Origin: HGM05232 sp044433325
GTDB taxonomy: Bacteria; Bacteroidota; Bacteroidia; Bacteroidales; Muribaculaceae
NCBI GenBank assembly: GCA_044433325.1
Contig: JAWXTT010000150.1
Span: forward strand, 1 to 5,611
Length of the DNA: 5,611 nt
Direction of reading: 5' to 3'
The notes under the pieces were generated by a model. The model was given only the letters and a program-made list of their open reading frames with translations, did no database searches and was not told the DNA's origin. Below are positions 1 to 5,611 of the stretch, one piece after another. How positions within the stretch are numbered: position 1 is the stretch's first letter; each line of letters starts with the position of its first letter. The position numbers and the translations under genes were made by a program.

Positions 1-220
1 AAAATTTATCGCCACCCTTCTTCGTCCAACGTGCATCAACATCCTTTTGGTGTTTCTTATGTGGCTTATCATTCCATAGTTCATCACCCTCACCATTCTT
101 GATCTTCTCAAAATCAATCACTTTATTTAATATCTCAAGAGAATTACCCATCTCTGACATCATATCTATTGCGTTCTGCCCATTGAACAATCTTCGCTTG
201 CCTGTTCTCTTAAAAATCAT
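1..220 (-). pseudogene. IS5-family-like transposase, N-terminal part with apparent in-frame internal deletion, cut by window edge
   Basis: An open frame of 73 codons runs from ATG at 220 leftward off the window. Residues 1-38 resemble the usual start of IS5-type transposases: a basic beginning (MIFKRTGKRR), then MGNSLEILNKVIDFE at about 24-38. Normally the conserved DNA-binding region and the first catalytic Asp would follow. Here residues 39-73 already resemble the middle of the protein: a charged linker, then KDVDARWTKKGGDKF at 59-73, which in family members leads into the Y-G-Y-K-N-H block. Roughly 130 residues seem to be missing with the frame kept. If so, the product lacks one catalytic acid and cannot transpose by itself. 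A divergent short family is the alternative; the family call is firmer than the deletion call. Confidence 0.6.
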
Positions 221-245
221 CTCTATTATATATTTAAACAACACA

Positions 246-276
246 CAAAGACAGTGATAATTATCTAAATATCAAA
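246..276 (-). promoter_or_regulatory. Putative Bacteroidota-type promoter of the transposase
   Basis: On the minus strand, TTTG (plus-strand CAAA at 273-276) is followed after exactly 19 nt by TGTCTTTG (plus-strand CAAAGACA at 246-253). The known Bacteroides consensus is TTTG near -33 and TAnnTTTG near -7, with about 19-21 nt between. The second box differs from consensus at one position (G for A). Transcription would start near 240, about 20 nt before the transposase ATG. Confidence 0.45.
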
Positions 277-285
277 GTGTTAATT

Positions 286-300
286 TTTAGAAGTCCTCTT
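286..300 (-). repeat. Repeat copy 1 (TTTAGAAGTCCTCTT), likely IS terminal repeat
   Basis: This is the first of three same-orientation copies of TTTAGAAGTCCYCTT; it differs from the other two at one base (T for C). It lies 66 bp upstream of the transposase start, where the terminal inverted repeat of an IS5-like element would be expected. Read into the element on the minus strand it is AAGAGGACTTCTAAA. The terminal-repeat role is an inference, because the other end of the element is outside the window. Confidence 0.6.
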
Positions 301-398
301 ATTGTTGATGTGGAGCGGAACGGCATTATTGAGAATGAAAAGAGATAGTGTGTGGTGTGATGTTTGTAAAGTATAATGTTTTGAAAAATTAGTATTAC

Positions 399-426
399 TT
401 TGGTTTGATGTTTATGTATATCTTTG
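399..426 (+). promoter_or_regulatory. Putative promoter of the sulfatase lipoprotein gene
   Basis: TATCTTTG at 419-426 fits the Bacteroidota -7 consensus TAnnTTTG exactly. TTTG occurs upstream at 399-402 (and 404-407), but the gap of 16 nt is shorter than the usual 19-21, so the -33 element is weak or absent. A start near 432 would give a leader of about 65 nt. It would also exclude any translation start at 424. Nothing else recognisable was seen between 301 and 398. Confidence 0.5.
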
Positions 427-485
427 CAGTATCTAATATTTGTTTGCTGTTATGGAATGGATATCAGTAATTTACTAACTTTATC

Positions 486-490
486 GAGGA
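486..490 (+). promoter_or_regulatory. Shine-Dalgarno supporting the start at 499
   Basis: GAGGA ends 8 nt before the ATG at 499, which is good spacing. It helps choose this start over upstream in-frame candidates (TTG at 424, ATG at 457), both of which would put extra residues in front of a clean lipoprotein signal peptide. Confidence 0.55.
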
Positions 491-498
491 TAATAATC

Positions 499-2448
499 AT
501 GAAAAAGAATGATATTGTAAGAGTTCCCAATTCACGCTATTTTGTTCCTGTTGTAGCCTTAGCCGCGCTTGTTTCGTGTGAAGATCAAATGCTTCAACAA
601 GAGGAGTCAGATGAAACTTCTTCATCTGAAGATGTTGTTATACCTAATACGCACCCTAATATTATTTTAATAATGGCGGATGATATGGGTAGAGATGATA
701 TGAGCTATAGAAATAATATGGCTGTAAGTACCCCTAATTTGGATAGTTTAGCCAGAATATCGACTAGGTTTGAGAATTTCTATGTTAACTCGGTGAGTGC
801 TCCAACACGTGCCTCGTTGCTTACAGGTCGTCACTTTTTGCGTTGTGGTGTTTCTGGCGTGCATGCTGGTCGTGATTTTGTAAATATGGATGAAGTGATG
901 ATTGGCGAGGCTCTGCAAGATGCTGGATATAAAACTGGTATGTGGGGGAAATGGCATTCAGGTAAAAGTAATGGTTACTATCCATGGCAACGTGGTTTTG
1001 ATGAAGCATATATGGCATCGCTTTACCACCATGAAGATAACGCAGGAACATTTACAGGATATTACGATGGTCAATATTATAATGGAGAAACTCTTAATCT
1101 GGATGGATGGACTGATGCTGCAATGACTGATATGGCTATTGACTTTATTAGTAGAAACAAGACTGAAAAGTTCTTTGCATATATTCCATATCTTGCGGCA
1201 CATGCTAATTGGGAAGCTCCTGATGAGTATATTCAAACTTATAAACAAAAGGGACAAAGCACTAACTTTGCAACACTTAATGGTATGTTAAGTCATTTAG
1301 ATCATCAAGTGGGTAGGGTGATGGCTGCTGTTGATTCAATGGGTTTGATGGATAATACTGTAATTATTTTCATGAGTGATAATGGACCTAATTACAGTGG
1401 TGTAGATGGAGAGAAACTTACTGATGCTGAATGGGAACAACGTAATCCATCAGGTTATTCTGGTAATAAATCTAAAAATTTGGAAAATGGAATACGCTCC
1501 CCTCTATTTGTTTACTGGAGGGATCATATACAATCGTATGATAATTATTCGGTACTTTCGGTATGCGATATTTTCCCTACTCTTTGTGATATTGCTGGAA
1601 CATCTATACCTAGCAACTGTAAGTCTTTGGATGGTCAGAGTTTCTATAATCTATTTACTTCACCATTCTTGACTGATAACTCACGTACACTCTATATTTC
1701 ACACTGGACACCTTTATTTGATGATAGCGTTATTGGTGATGATGGAAGTGATTCAGAAGTGGTGCTAACTGATGAATTGATAGCAAATATAGATCCTGAG
1801 TTACAACGAATAGGTATGCGACGTGGTGATGAGAAACTCCTGCTCAACGAAAGTGGCGAGGATGCATTATCCCTTTGGAATCTAGCAGATGATCCAACCG
1901 AGAGTCGTAACTTGTGTAGTGGCTCTACTACATATACAGCCTCAGCATTAACCTATAAATCAGAGCTAATTGCGTGGTACGAAGATGTGCTAGCTGATGA
2001 TGGCTCTTTTACAGTTCCTACATTCCAAATAGGGTATGAAGACCAAACCTATTTTGAAATTCTTGCTTATGCTCCTACCTACATATCAAGTGGACTTGTG
2101 AATGATACACAGGAACTTAGTGGTTTTGATAAGGCTGGCGAGAGTGCAACTTATGCAATAGATGTAGTTCGTGAAGCTCGTTACTATTTGCGATTAAAAG
2201 CATCATCATCAAATCATGATGGAGAACAAGTTTTCACTGTGTCAACAAACAAAGATGACAACTGTGGAGAGATTTTATGGAATGCTAAAAGCTTAACATC
2301 TAAACTACTAGCAATAGATCTTACGAGTGATATAACAAGTATAACTATTACTCTAAATGAGGATATAGATACTACCATTGATTTGAAAACGTTAACACTA
2401 GAACATAAATATGATTTAAACAGCAGTGTGCCTGTCGTTAAATATTAG
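499..2448 (+). CDS. S1-family sulfatase lipoprotein (Ser-type) with C-terminal beta-rich domain
   Basis: A 649-residue exported sulfatase, predicted to hydrolyse sulfate esters, probably on a carbohydrate. The signal peptide ends in lipobox LVSC with Cys27 lipidated; the following acidic residues (E28, D29) make surface display possible. The alkaline phosphatase-like sulfatase fold spans about 53-500. Visible family residues are the metal-binding D61-D62 in IMADDMG, the catalytic Ser100 in S-A-P-T-R (the sulfatase signature, needing conversion to formylglycine, in this phylum normally by an anaerobic sulfatase-maturing enzyme), K151 and H153 in GKWHSG, H235, the metal-binding D294-N295 in SDNG, and K324 before ENGIR. 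Residues about 510-649 lie beyond the catalytic core and look beta-rich. The start at 499 is chosen for its Shine-Dalgarno, its lipoprotein signal, and the promoter element overlapping 424. The gene converges on the GH26 operon. The exact substrate and sulfatase subfamily are not determined. Confidence 0.92.
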   Translation: MKKNDIVRVPNSRYFVPVVALAALVSCEDQMLQQEESDETSSSEDVVIPNTHPNIILIMADDMGRDDMSYRNNMAVSTPNLDSLARISTRFENFYVNSVSAPTRASLLTGRHFLRCGVSGVHAGRDFVNMDEVMIGEALQDAGYKTGMWGKWHSGKSNGYYPWQRGFDEAYMASLYHHEDNAGTFTGYYDGQYYNGETLNLDGWTDAAMTDMAIDFISRNKTEKFFAYIPYLAAHANWEAPDEYIQTYKQKGQSTNFATLNGMLSHLDHQVGRVMAAVDSMGLMDNTVIIFMSDNGPNYSGVDGEKLTDAEWEQRNPSGYSGNKSKNLENGIRSPLFVYWRDHIQSYDNYSVLSVCDIFPTLCDIAGTSIPSNCKSLDGQSFYNLFTSPFLTDNSRTLYISHWTPLFDDSVIGDDGSDSEVVLTDELIANIDPELQRIGMRRGDEKLLLNESGEDALSLWNLADDPTESRNLCSGSTTYTASALTYKSELIAWYEDVLADDGSFTVPTFQIGYEDQTYFEILAYAPTYISSGLVNDTQELSGFDKAGESATYAIDVVREARYYLRLKASSSNHDGEQVFTVSTNKDDNCGEILWNAKSLTSKLLAIDLTSDITSITITLNEDIDTTIDLKTLTLEHKYDLNSSVPVVKY

Positions 2449-2478
2449 AATAAATTCAAGTATATATAAATTGGGTAG

Positions 2479-2520
2479 AAGGGGGAAACGAACTGTAAAG
2501 GTAGTTTCCCCCTTTGTTAT
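2479..2520 (+). terminator. Rho-independent-like terminator of the sulfatase gene
   Basis: AAGGGGGAAAC at 2479-2489 pairs perfectly with GTTTCCCCCTT at 2504-2514 (11 bp, 14-nt loop), followed by a short T-containing tail (TTGTTAT). It lies 30 bp after the sulfatase stop. The opposite side lacks a T run, so it mainly serves the plus strand. Confidence 0.75.
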
Positions 2521-2524
2521 GAAT

Positions 2525-2570
2525 ACAAAAAATATAGAGGGTGCCGCATGTGTGCGATACCCTCTATATT
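2525..2570 (-). terminator. Terminator hairpin of the leftward GH26 operon
   Basis: AATATAGAGGGT (2531-2542) pairs perfectly with ACCCTCTATATT (2559-2570), a 12-bp stem. An inner CGCA/TGCG helix (2545-2548 with 2553-2556) closes a TGTG loop above a small mismatch. On the minus strand the stem is followed by a run of Ts (complement of the A run at about 2526-2532), a classic intrinsic terminator. It lies about 40 nt after the stop of the distal GH26 gene. Confidence 0.8.
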
Positions 2571-2573
2571 ATA

Positions 2574-2588
2574 TTTAGAAGTCCCCTT
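2574..2588 (-). repeat. Repeat copy 2 (TTTAGAAGTCCCCTT) between GH26 stop and terminator
   Basis: An exact 15-bp match to copy 3 at 3757-3771 and one base different from copy 1 at 286-300, all in the same orientation. It lies 21 bp past the stop of the distal GH26 gene and directly beside the terminator stem. Together with copy 3 it brackets that single gene as a direct repeat with a period of 1183 bp. Confidence 0.7.
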
Positions 2589-2609
2589 TATGTAATCTGA
2601 TGGAGTAGG

Positions 2610-3752
2610 TTATCTGTTTAGCCAATCTTTAAGAAATGCTGTGTAGTTATCTTCATAGAACTTTATGAAGTCATTGTGCATTGGATTCCCCTCTAGTGGT
2701 ACCCATGTGCCTGTATTTGAATTTGTCCATGTTAGAGCATAGACTATCTCTCTAGCCTTCTTATTAGCTAACAGAGGGTTCAGAAAGGCTTCAGTGTACC
2801 AGTTTGGATCTTCACAATTCTCAATACCTGAACGATAGCCAAATTCAGTTAACGCTGGTACTTTATTATGAGTTTGTGCATACTCTACGACTGATGCTAT
2901 GCAATTAATCATGTTAGTAACATTTTCATCACCACTAGTTGTGTATATATCTATCCCTGCAATATCAAAATATTCCGAACCTGGGTTACGGTACTCATAT
3001 GAGGAATAATCATCATTAAATTGTGATGGTGAGTAGGCGTATATAAGATTATTTACCCCTTTTATATCTCTAAGGTATTCTACGGTGAAACGCCATAACT
3101 GAATATACTCTTCAGGTGTTGAGGATTTAGAACCCCACCAGAACCAACCACCTGTATGTTCATGCCATGGTCGGTAGATTATTGGTATCTTTTTTCCATC
3201 TATTATTGCTTTGTTAGCAAAATCAGCTACTGAATCAAGTCTAGCTAATAGTACATCATGGTATTCACCACCAGGTAATGCTGCTTTCAGTTCATTCTCT
3301 GAGCCTTTGATATGTTTGTAGGTTTTTGGCTTATGTGGGTTAGGCATATGGTCACTAATAGTAATTATCCCACCTAACTTAGCAGCAGTTTTTACAGCCG
3401 CCATTTGACGACTAAAGCCACGACCGAAATCAAATCCAAATAGAGCGGGGTAATCTGATACGCTTTTTACAACATCACTACTGTTTAGTTTCTGTTTCCA
3501 ATCTGTGTATCCTACACCCATTACATTACTTAAATGATGTCCAAATAGCATATTTTTACCCTGTATAGATGCGAGTTTCTGATATAACTCTTGGGTTTCA
3601 GGTGTTGCATTGGGGGTGATTAGATTGTATTTACTCTCAGTTATGTGTTGTTCTGAGCTATTCTGACTATTACTTTCCGCCGCTGTTGCATTAGTAATAG
3701 ATGTAACTATTGAGAATATTAATGCAAGTTTCATGGTTCTTGTGAATTTCAT
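2610..3752 (-). CDS. GH26 glycoside hydrolase (probable beta-mannanase), secreted, non-lipidated
   Basis: A 380-residue retaining glycosidase of family GH26, most members of which cleave beta-1,4-mannan; some cleave beta-1,3-xylan. The signal peptide covers residues 1 to about 25 (basic MKFTRTMK, hydrophobic core, then a small-residue region NATAA). It has no Cys, so the enzyme is probably soluble in the periplasm. The catalytic domain spans about 45-375: FGFDFGRG at 106-113, SDHMPNP at 133-139, acid/base E198 in RPWHEHTGGWFWWG, AYSPSQ at 239-244, nucleophile E303 in LTEFGY, and LTWTN at 340-344. Length is normal for a single-domain GH26, and no carbohydrate-binding module is seen. It is last in the operon, 21 bp after the other GH26, and is bracketed by 15-bp repeats. 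The second in-frame ATG (residue 7) is a less likely start. Exact polymer specificity is inferred only. Confidence 0.9.
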   Translation of the reverse strand: MKFTRTMKLALIFSIVTSITNATAAESNSQNSSEQHITESKYNLITPNATPETQELYQKLASIQGKNMLFGHHLSNVMGVGYTDWKQKLNSSDVVKSVSDYPALFGFDFGRGFSRQMAAVKTAAKLGGIITISDHMPNPHKPKTYKHIKGSENELKAALPGGEYHDVLLARLDSVADFANKAIIDGKKIPIIYRPWHEHTGGWFWWGSKSSTPEEYIQLWRFTVEYLRDIKGVNNLIYAYSPSQFNDDYSSYEYRNPGSEYFDIAGIDIYTTSGDENVTNMINCIASVVEYAQTHNKVPALTEFGYRSGIENCEDPNWYTEAFLNPLLANKKAREIVYALTWTNSNTGTWVPLEGNPMHNDFIKFYEDNYTAFLKDWLNR

Positions 3753-3756
3753 CTAT

Positions 3757-3771
3757 TTTAGAAGTCCCCTT
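3757..3771 (-). repeat. Repeat copy 3 (TTTAGAAGTCCCCTT) filling the GH26-GH26 gap
   Basis: This copy occupies 15 of the 21 bp between the stop of the upstream GH26 gene and the start of the downstream one. On the minus strand it contains AAGGGGA, which is purine-rich and ends 12 nt before the ATG at 3752, so it may also act as a long-spaced Shine-Dalgarno. It is identical to copy 2 beyond the end of the same gene. Confidence 0.7.
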
Positions 3772-3773
3772 AA

Positions 3774-5021
3774 CTATTCATAATCCTCTGAGCATGGAGA
3801 TATAATATCATCCATCATAAGGATTTTATCATTATTGACAAAACTATTAAAGCTACTTATCATAGCACTGCTAGAGGTTTCGGTAGGGATGAAATTCTTA
3901 TCATCACTATTGTACCAATATAGCATATAGGCAATATCAGCTCCACTCTCCTCTATAAAGTTTAAGTAGCATGTGTTGTACATATCAGTAATTTCAGGAT
4001 AGCCCACAATGTCATATCCACACTCTGTTAGTGCGCAAATCTTCCCTCTACTCTTAGCTAGAGAGGATATCAACTCTAATTGTGTTATAGTTGTTTCCTT
4101 TGCAGATGTACCTGATGAGTAGTCTGTATATGAGTCGATTCCTAAAATATCTACATAATCATCACCTGGGTAACAAGCTAAAAATTGACTCTCGGTTGTA
4201 ACTCCATTTGATGGTGAGTAAGCGTATATTATATTATGAACACCGCGTGTATCACGTAGGTATTTAACCGTAAATTGCCAATTCTGAATAAACTCAGCCT
4301 CAGTAGCATAGTAGGGTATTCCCCACCAAAACCAACTCCCAGTCATCTCATGAAATGGTCTGAATATGATTGGAATTAGCTCTCCACTCTCTTCATCTAT
4401 TAGTGATAGGCAGAAATCAGCAATAAGGTCTAGTTTTGCTTTATAATACTCATGATTTTCACACCCCTCCAATATACTCTTAAATGCTTTGGCTGAAAGT
4501 GTTAAGTCAACTTTATCCATATCACTTACATAGAATGAATCTCCATTATATGGTTCACGCATATGCCATGAGAATGTAGTAAATACCCCCATTTTATAAC
4601 ACTCTATTACCCATTCTTTTTGTGCAGCACTCTGTTTACCATACCAATTGGTTGCAGTCCAACTATCGTTGGTTAAGACCAAGAAATCTTCGCCAGTAAT
4701 CAATGGATATTTTCCTGTAACATTGTATATATCACAGTCAGTGGTAAATGTGCGTGGAGATACATCTCTATCTTCTATATAAGCTTGTTGTTGTCCTAAA
4801 ATTACCCCTTTTTCTTTAGTAAGGCGTAGGTTGTCTGCTAACCTCTTAGTCTCAGTTGTAGCATTTAGGTCAACTAAGTCAAACTCTATAGTGCCAGAGG
4901 TTATATTTCCATTCTCGTTATTAGGTTCATCATCAGTACATTGTGTAAAGAGTAGTGATCCTACAATCATGGTTGAACATATGGTTGTCTGTTTAATAAA
5001 ATTGCAAATTGTTTTTTTCAT
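3774..5021 (-). CDS. GH26 glycoside hydrolase lipoprotein (probable surface beta-mannanase)
   Basis: A 415-residue GH26 enzyme with a lipoprotein signal peptide. MKKTICNFIK leads into a hydrophobic stretch and a relaxed lipobox (LLFTQC, Cys28), followed by T-D-D-E, an acidic run of the kind that directs Bacteroidota lipoproteins to the cell surface. The catalytic domain spans about 45-395: GEDF at 110-113, FSWHMREP at 150-157, acid/base E225 in RPFHEMTGSWFWWG, AYSPSN at 267-272, nucleophile E333 in LTECGY, and LYWYNSD at 367-373. It is clearly related to the downstream GH26 (about 60% identity by eye around the acid/base block) but much less so elsewhere, so the pair is not a recent duplication. 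It starts 13 bp after the sulfatase stop, consistent with one transcript. A role in first cleavage of the polymer outside the cell is inferred. Confidence 0.9.
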   Translation of the reverse strand: MKKTICNFIKQTTICSTMIVGSLLFTQCTDDEPNNENGNITSGTIEFDLVDLNATTETKRLADNLRLTKEKGVILGQQQAYIEDRDVSPRTFTTDCDIYNVTGKYPLITGEDFLVLTNDSWTATNWYGKQSAAQKEWVIECYKMGVFTTFSWHMREPYNGDSFYVSDMDKVDLTLSAKAFKSILEGCENHEYYKAKLDLIADFCLSLIDEESGELIPIIFRPFHEMTGSWFWWGIPYYATEAEFIQNWQFTVKYLRDTRGVHNIIYAYSPSNGVTTESQFLACYPGDDYVDILGIDSYTDYSSGTSAKETTITQLELISSLAKSRGKICALTECGYDIVGYPEITDMYNTCYLNFIEESGADIAYMLYWYNSDDKNFIPTETSSSAMISSFNSFVNNDKILMMDDIISPCSEDYE

Positions 5022-5034
5022 CGTATTTTTTATT

Positions 5035-5611
5035 CTAGTAAGTAATCATATATCTTTCAGTTAATTCACGTCGCTCATCAAGAGTCATTTCATCGTTATA
5101 CTGCTTCTGCAATTTTTTAATCTCTCTCTTTAAAGATGTGATTATATCTGCATATTCAGGATTATCATACTGATTAGTTAGTTCGTTAGGGTCTTTCTCT
5201 AGGTCATAAAATTCCCATTTCTCTATATTGTAATAGAAATGAATTAATTTGTATCTATCAGTTCTTACACCATAGTGTGGTTGTACTTTATGCCATTTAG
5301 GATATTCAAAGTAGTGATAATATACCGATTCACGCCAATTCTTTACCTTAGTTTCATCCTCAATGATTGGACGAAGACTCTCGCCATGTATATCTTTAGG
5401 AACCTTAATTCCTGCAAAGTCCAATAGAGTAGGGGCTATGTCAACATTAACTGCGAGTTTATCAATCTGCTCATTGCTCTGATTTAACTTAGGATAGCTA
5501 AATAGGCAAGCCATGTGTATAGCCTCTTCATACATCCAGCGTTTATCATAGATACCATGCTCACCCATGAAGAACCCTTGATCACCCATATATACGATTA
5601 TGGTATTTTCA
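5035..5611 (-). CDS. S1-family sulfatase, C-terminal part (cut by window edge)
   Basis: The frame is open to the window edge; the ATG at 5589 is internal, because coding continues upstream as E-N-T-I-I-V-Y. About 191 residues are visible. They contain the C-terminal half-motifs of S1 sulfatases: the metal-binding D-Q in GDQGFFMGEHG, the substrate-side Lys in DKRWMYEEA, the segment APTLLDFAGIKVP before HGESL, then HYGVRTDRYKLIHFY and YDLEKDPNE near the end. This arrangement resembles the iduronate- and glucosamine-sulfatase-like branch of the family more than the rightward sulfatase at 499-2448, which has D-N-G at the same place. The formylglycine site, signal peptide and promoter lie outside the window, so Ser- or Cys-type and location are unknown. 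It is the first visible gene of the leftward operon. Confidence 0.9.
   Translation of the reverse strand, partial: ENTIIVYMGDQGFFMGEHGIYDKRWMYEEAIHMACLFSYPKLNQSNEQIDKLAVNVDIAPTLLDFAGIKVPKDIHGESLRPIIEDETKVKNWRESVYYHYFEYPKWHKVQPHYGVRTDRYKLIHFYYNIEKWEFYDLEKDPNELTNQYDNPEYADIITSLKREIKKLQKQYNDEMTLDERRELTERYMITY

Larger units (their letters stand above)
1..300 (-). mobile_element. End of an IS5-family-like insertion sequence (partial, probably defective)
   Basis: The stretch reads, on the minus strand, as the left part of an insertion sequence: a terminal-repeat-like motif (286-300), a promoter-like pair (246-276), and then the transposase start at 220. The rest of the element lies beyond position 1, so the second terminal repeat and any target duplication cannot be seen. 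The outer boundary near 300 is inferred from the 15-bp motif and its distance from the transposase start. The transposase frame appears internally deleted, so this copy is probably non-autonomous or a relic. The family call rests on remembered similarity of the encoded N-terminus to IS5-type transposases of Bacteroidota, not on a search. Confidence 0.6.

Noticed and set aside
301..398. Possible small RNA or tRNA between the IS end and the sulfatase promoter
   Set aside because: No cloverleaf, strong hairpin or terminator could be found in this stretch.
424..498. Upstream extension of the rightward sulfatase (TTG at 424 or ATG at 457)
   Set aside because: The TAnnTTTG element overlaps 424, the lipoprotein signal peptide begins cleanly at the ATG at 499, and a Shine-Dalgarno sits 8 nt before that ATG.
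748..1257. Overlapping open frames on both strands inside the sulfatase gene
   Set aside because: They overlap a strongly supported coding region, resemble no known family, and have no translation signals of their own.
1406..1672. 88-codon plus-strand frame inside the sulfatase gene
   Set aside because: Out-of-frame shadow of the sulfatase coding sequence; no domain or signal recognised.
2574..3771. The distal GH26 as the passenger of an IS with inverted ends
   Set aside because: The two bracketing repeats are direct, not inverted, and no transposase lies between them.
4831..5064. 77-codon plus-strand frame antisense to the GH26 lipoprotein start
   Set aside because: It is the antisense image of a signal peptide region; its hydrophobic stretch is explained by that, and no promoter or Shine-Dalgarno was seen.

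Overview
This window looks like a carbohydrate-degradation locus from a member of the Bacteroidota, probably Bacteroidales. The evidence is AT-rich DNA, lipoprotein signal peptides with an acidic stretch after the lipidated Cys, promoter-like elements of the Bacteroidota type (TAnnTTTG with an upstream TTTG), tightly packed sulfatase and glycoside hydrolase genes, and an IS5-type transposase N-terminus of the kind common in these genomes. Genus and strain cannot be read from the sequence.

Layout. Positions 1-300 hold one end of an IS5-like element, transcribed leftward. Its transposase reading frame starts at 220 and appears to have lost an internal stretch in frame. A promoter-like pair lies at 246-276 and a terminal-repeat-like sequence at 286-300. 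Positions 301-498 form the upstream region of a rightward gene and carry a TAnnTTTG element and a Shine-Dalgarno. Positions 499-2448 (+) encode a 649-residue S1-family sulfatase lipoprotein with a Ser-type catalytic motif (S-A-P-T-R) and a C-terminal beta-rich extension. Positions 2449-2609 separate convergent transcription units and hold two strong hairpins plus a second copy of the 15-bp repeat. Positions 2610-5611 (-) form a tight leftward operon. In transcription order it holds an S1 sulfatase (only the C-terminal part is in the window), a GH26 lipoprotein of 415 residues, and a GH26 enzyme of 380 residues with an ordinary secretory signal peptide. The intergenic gaps are only 13 and 21 bp.

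How the genes fit together. Two sulfatases beside two GH26 enzymes suggest stepwise attack on a sulfated polysaccharide with a GH26-cleavable backbone (beta-mannan, or less likely beta-1,3-xylan). One GH26 is probably anchored at the cell surface and the other is probably periplasmic. This resembles the split between surface and periplasmic GH26 enzymes known from Bacteroides galactomannan loci. The substrate is inferred; no SusC/SusD pair or regulator is visible here.

The most unusual signal is a 15-bp sequence, TTTAGAAGTCCYCTT, present three times in the same orientation. One copy is at the transposase end of the IS-like element. The other two exactly bracket the distal GH26 gene, one in the 21-bp gap before its start and one between its stop and the operon terminator.
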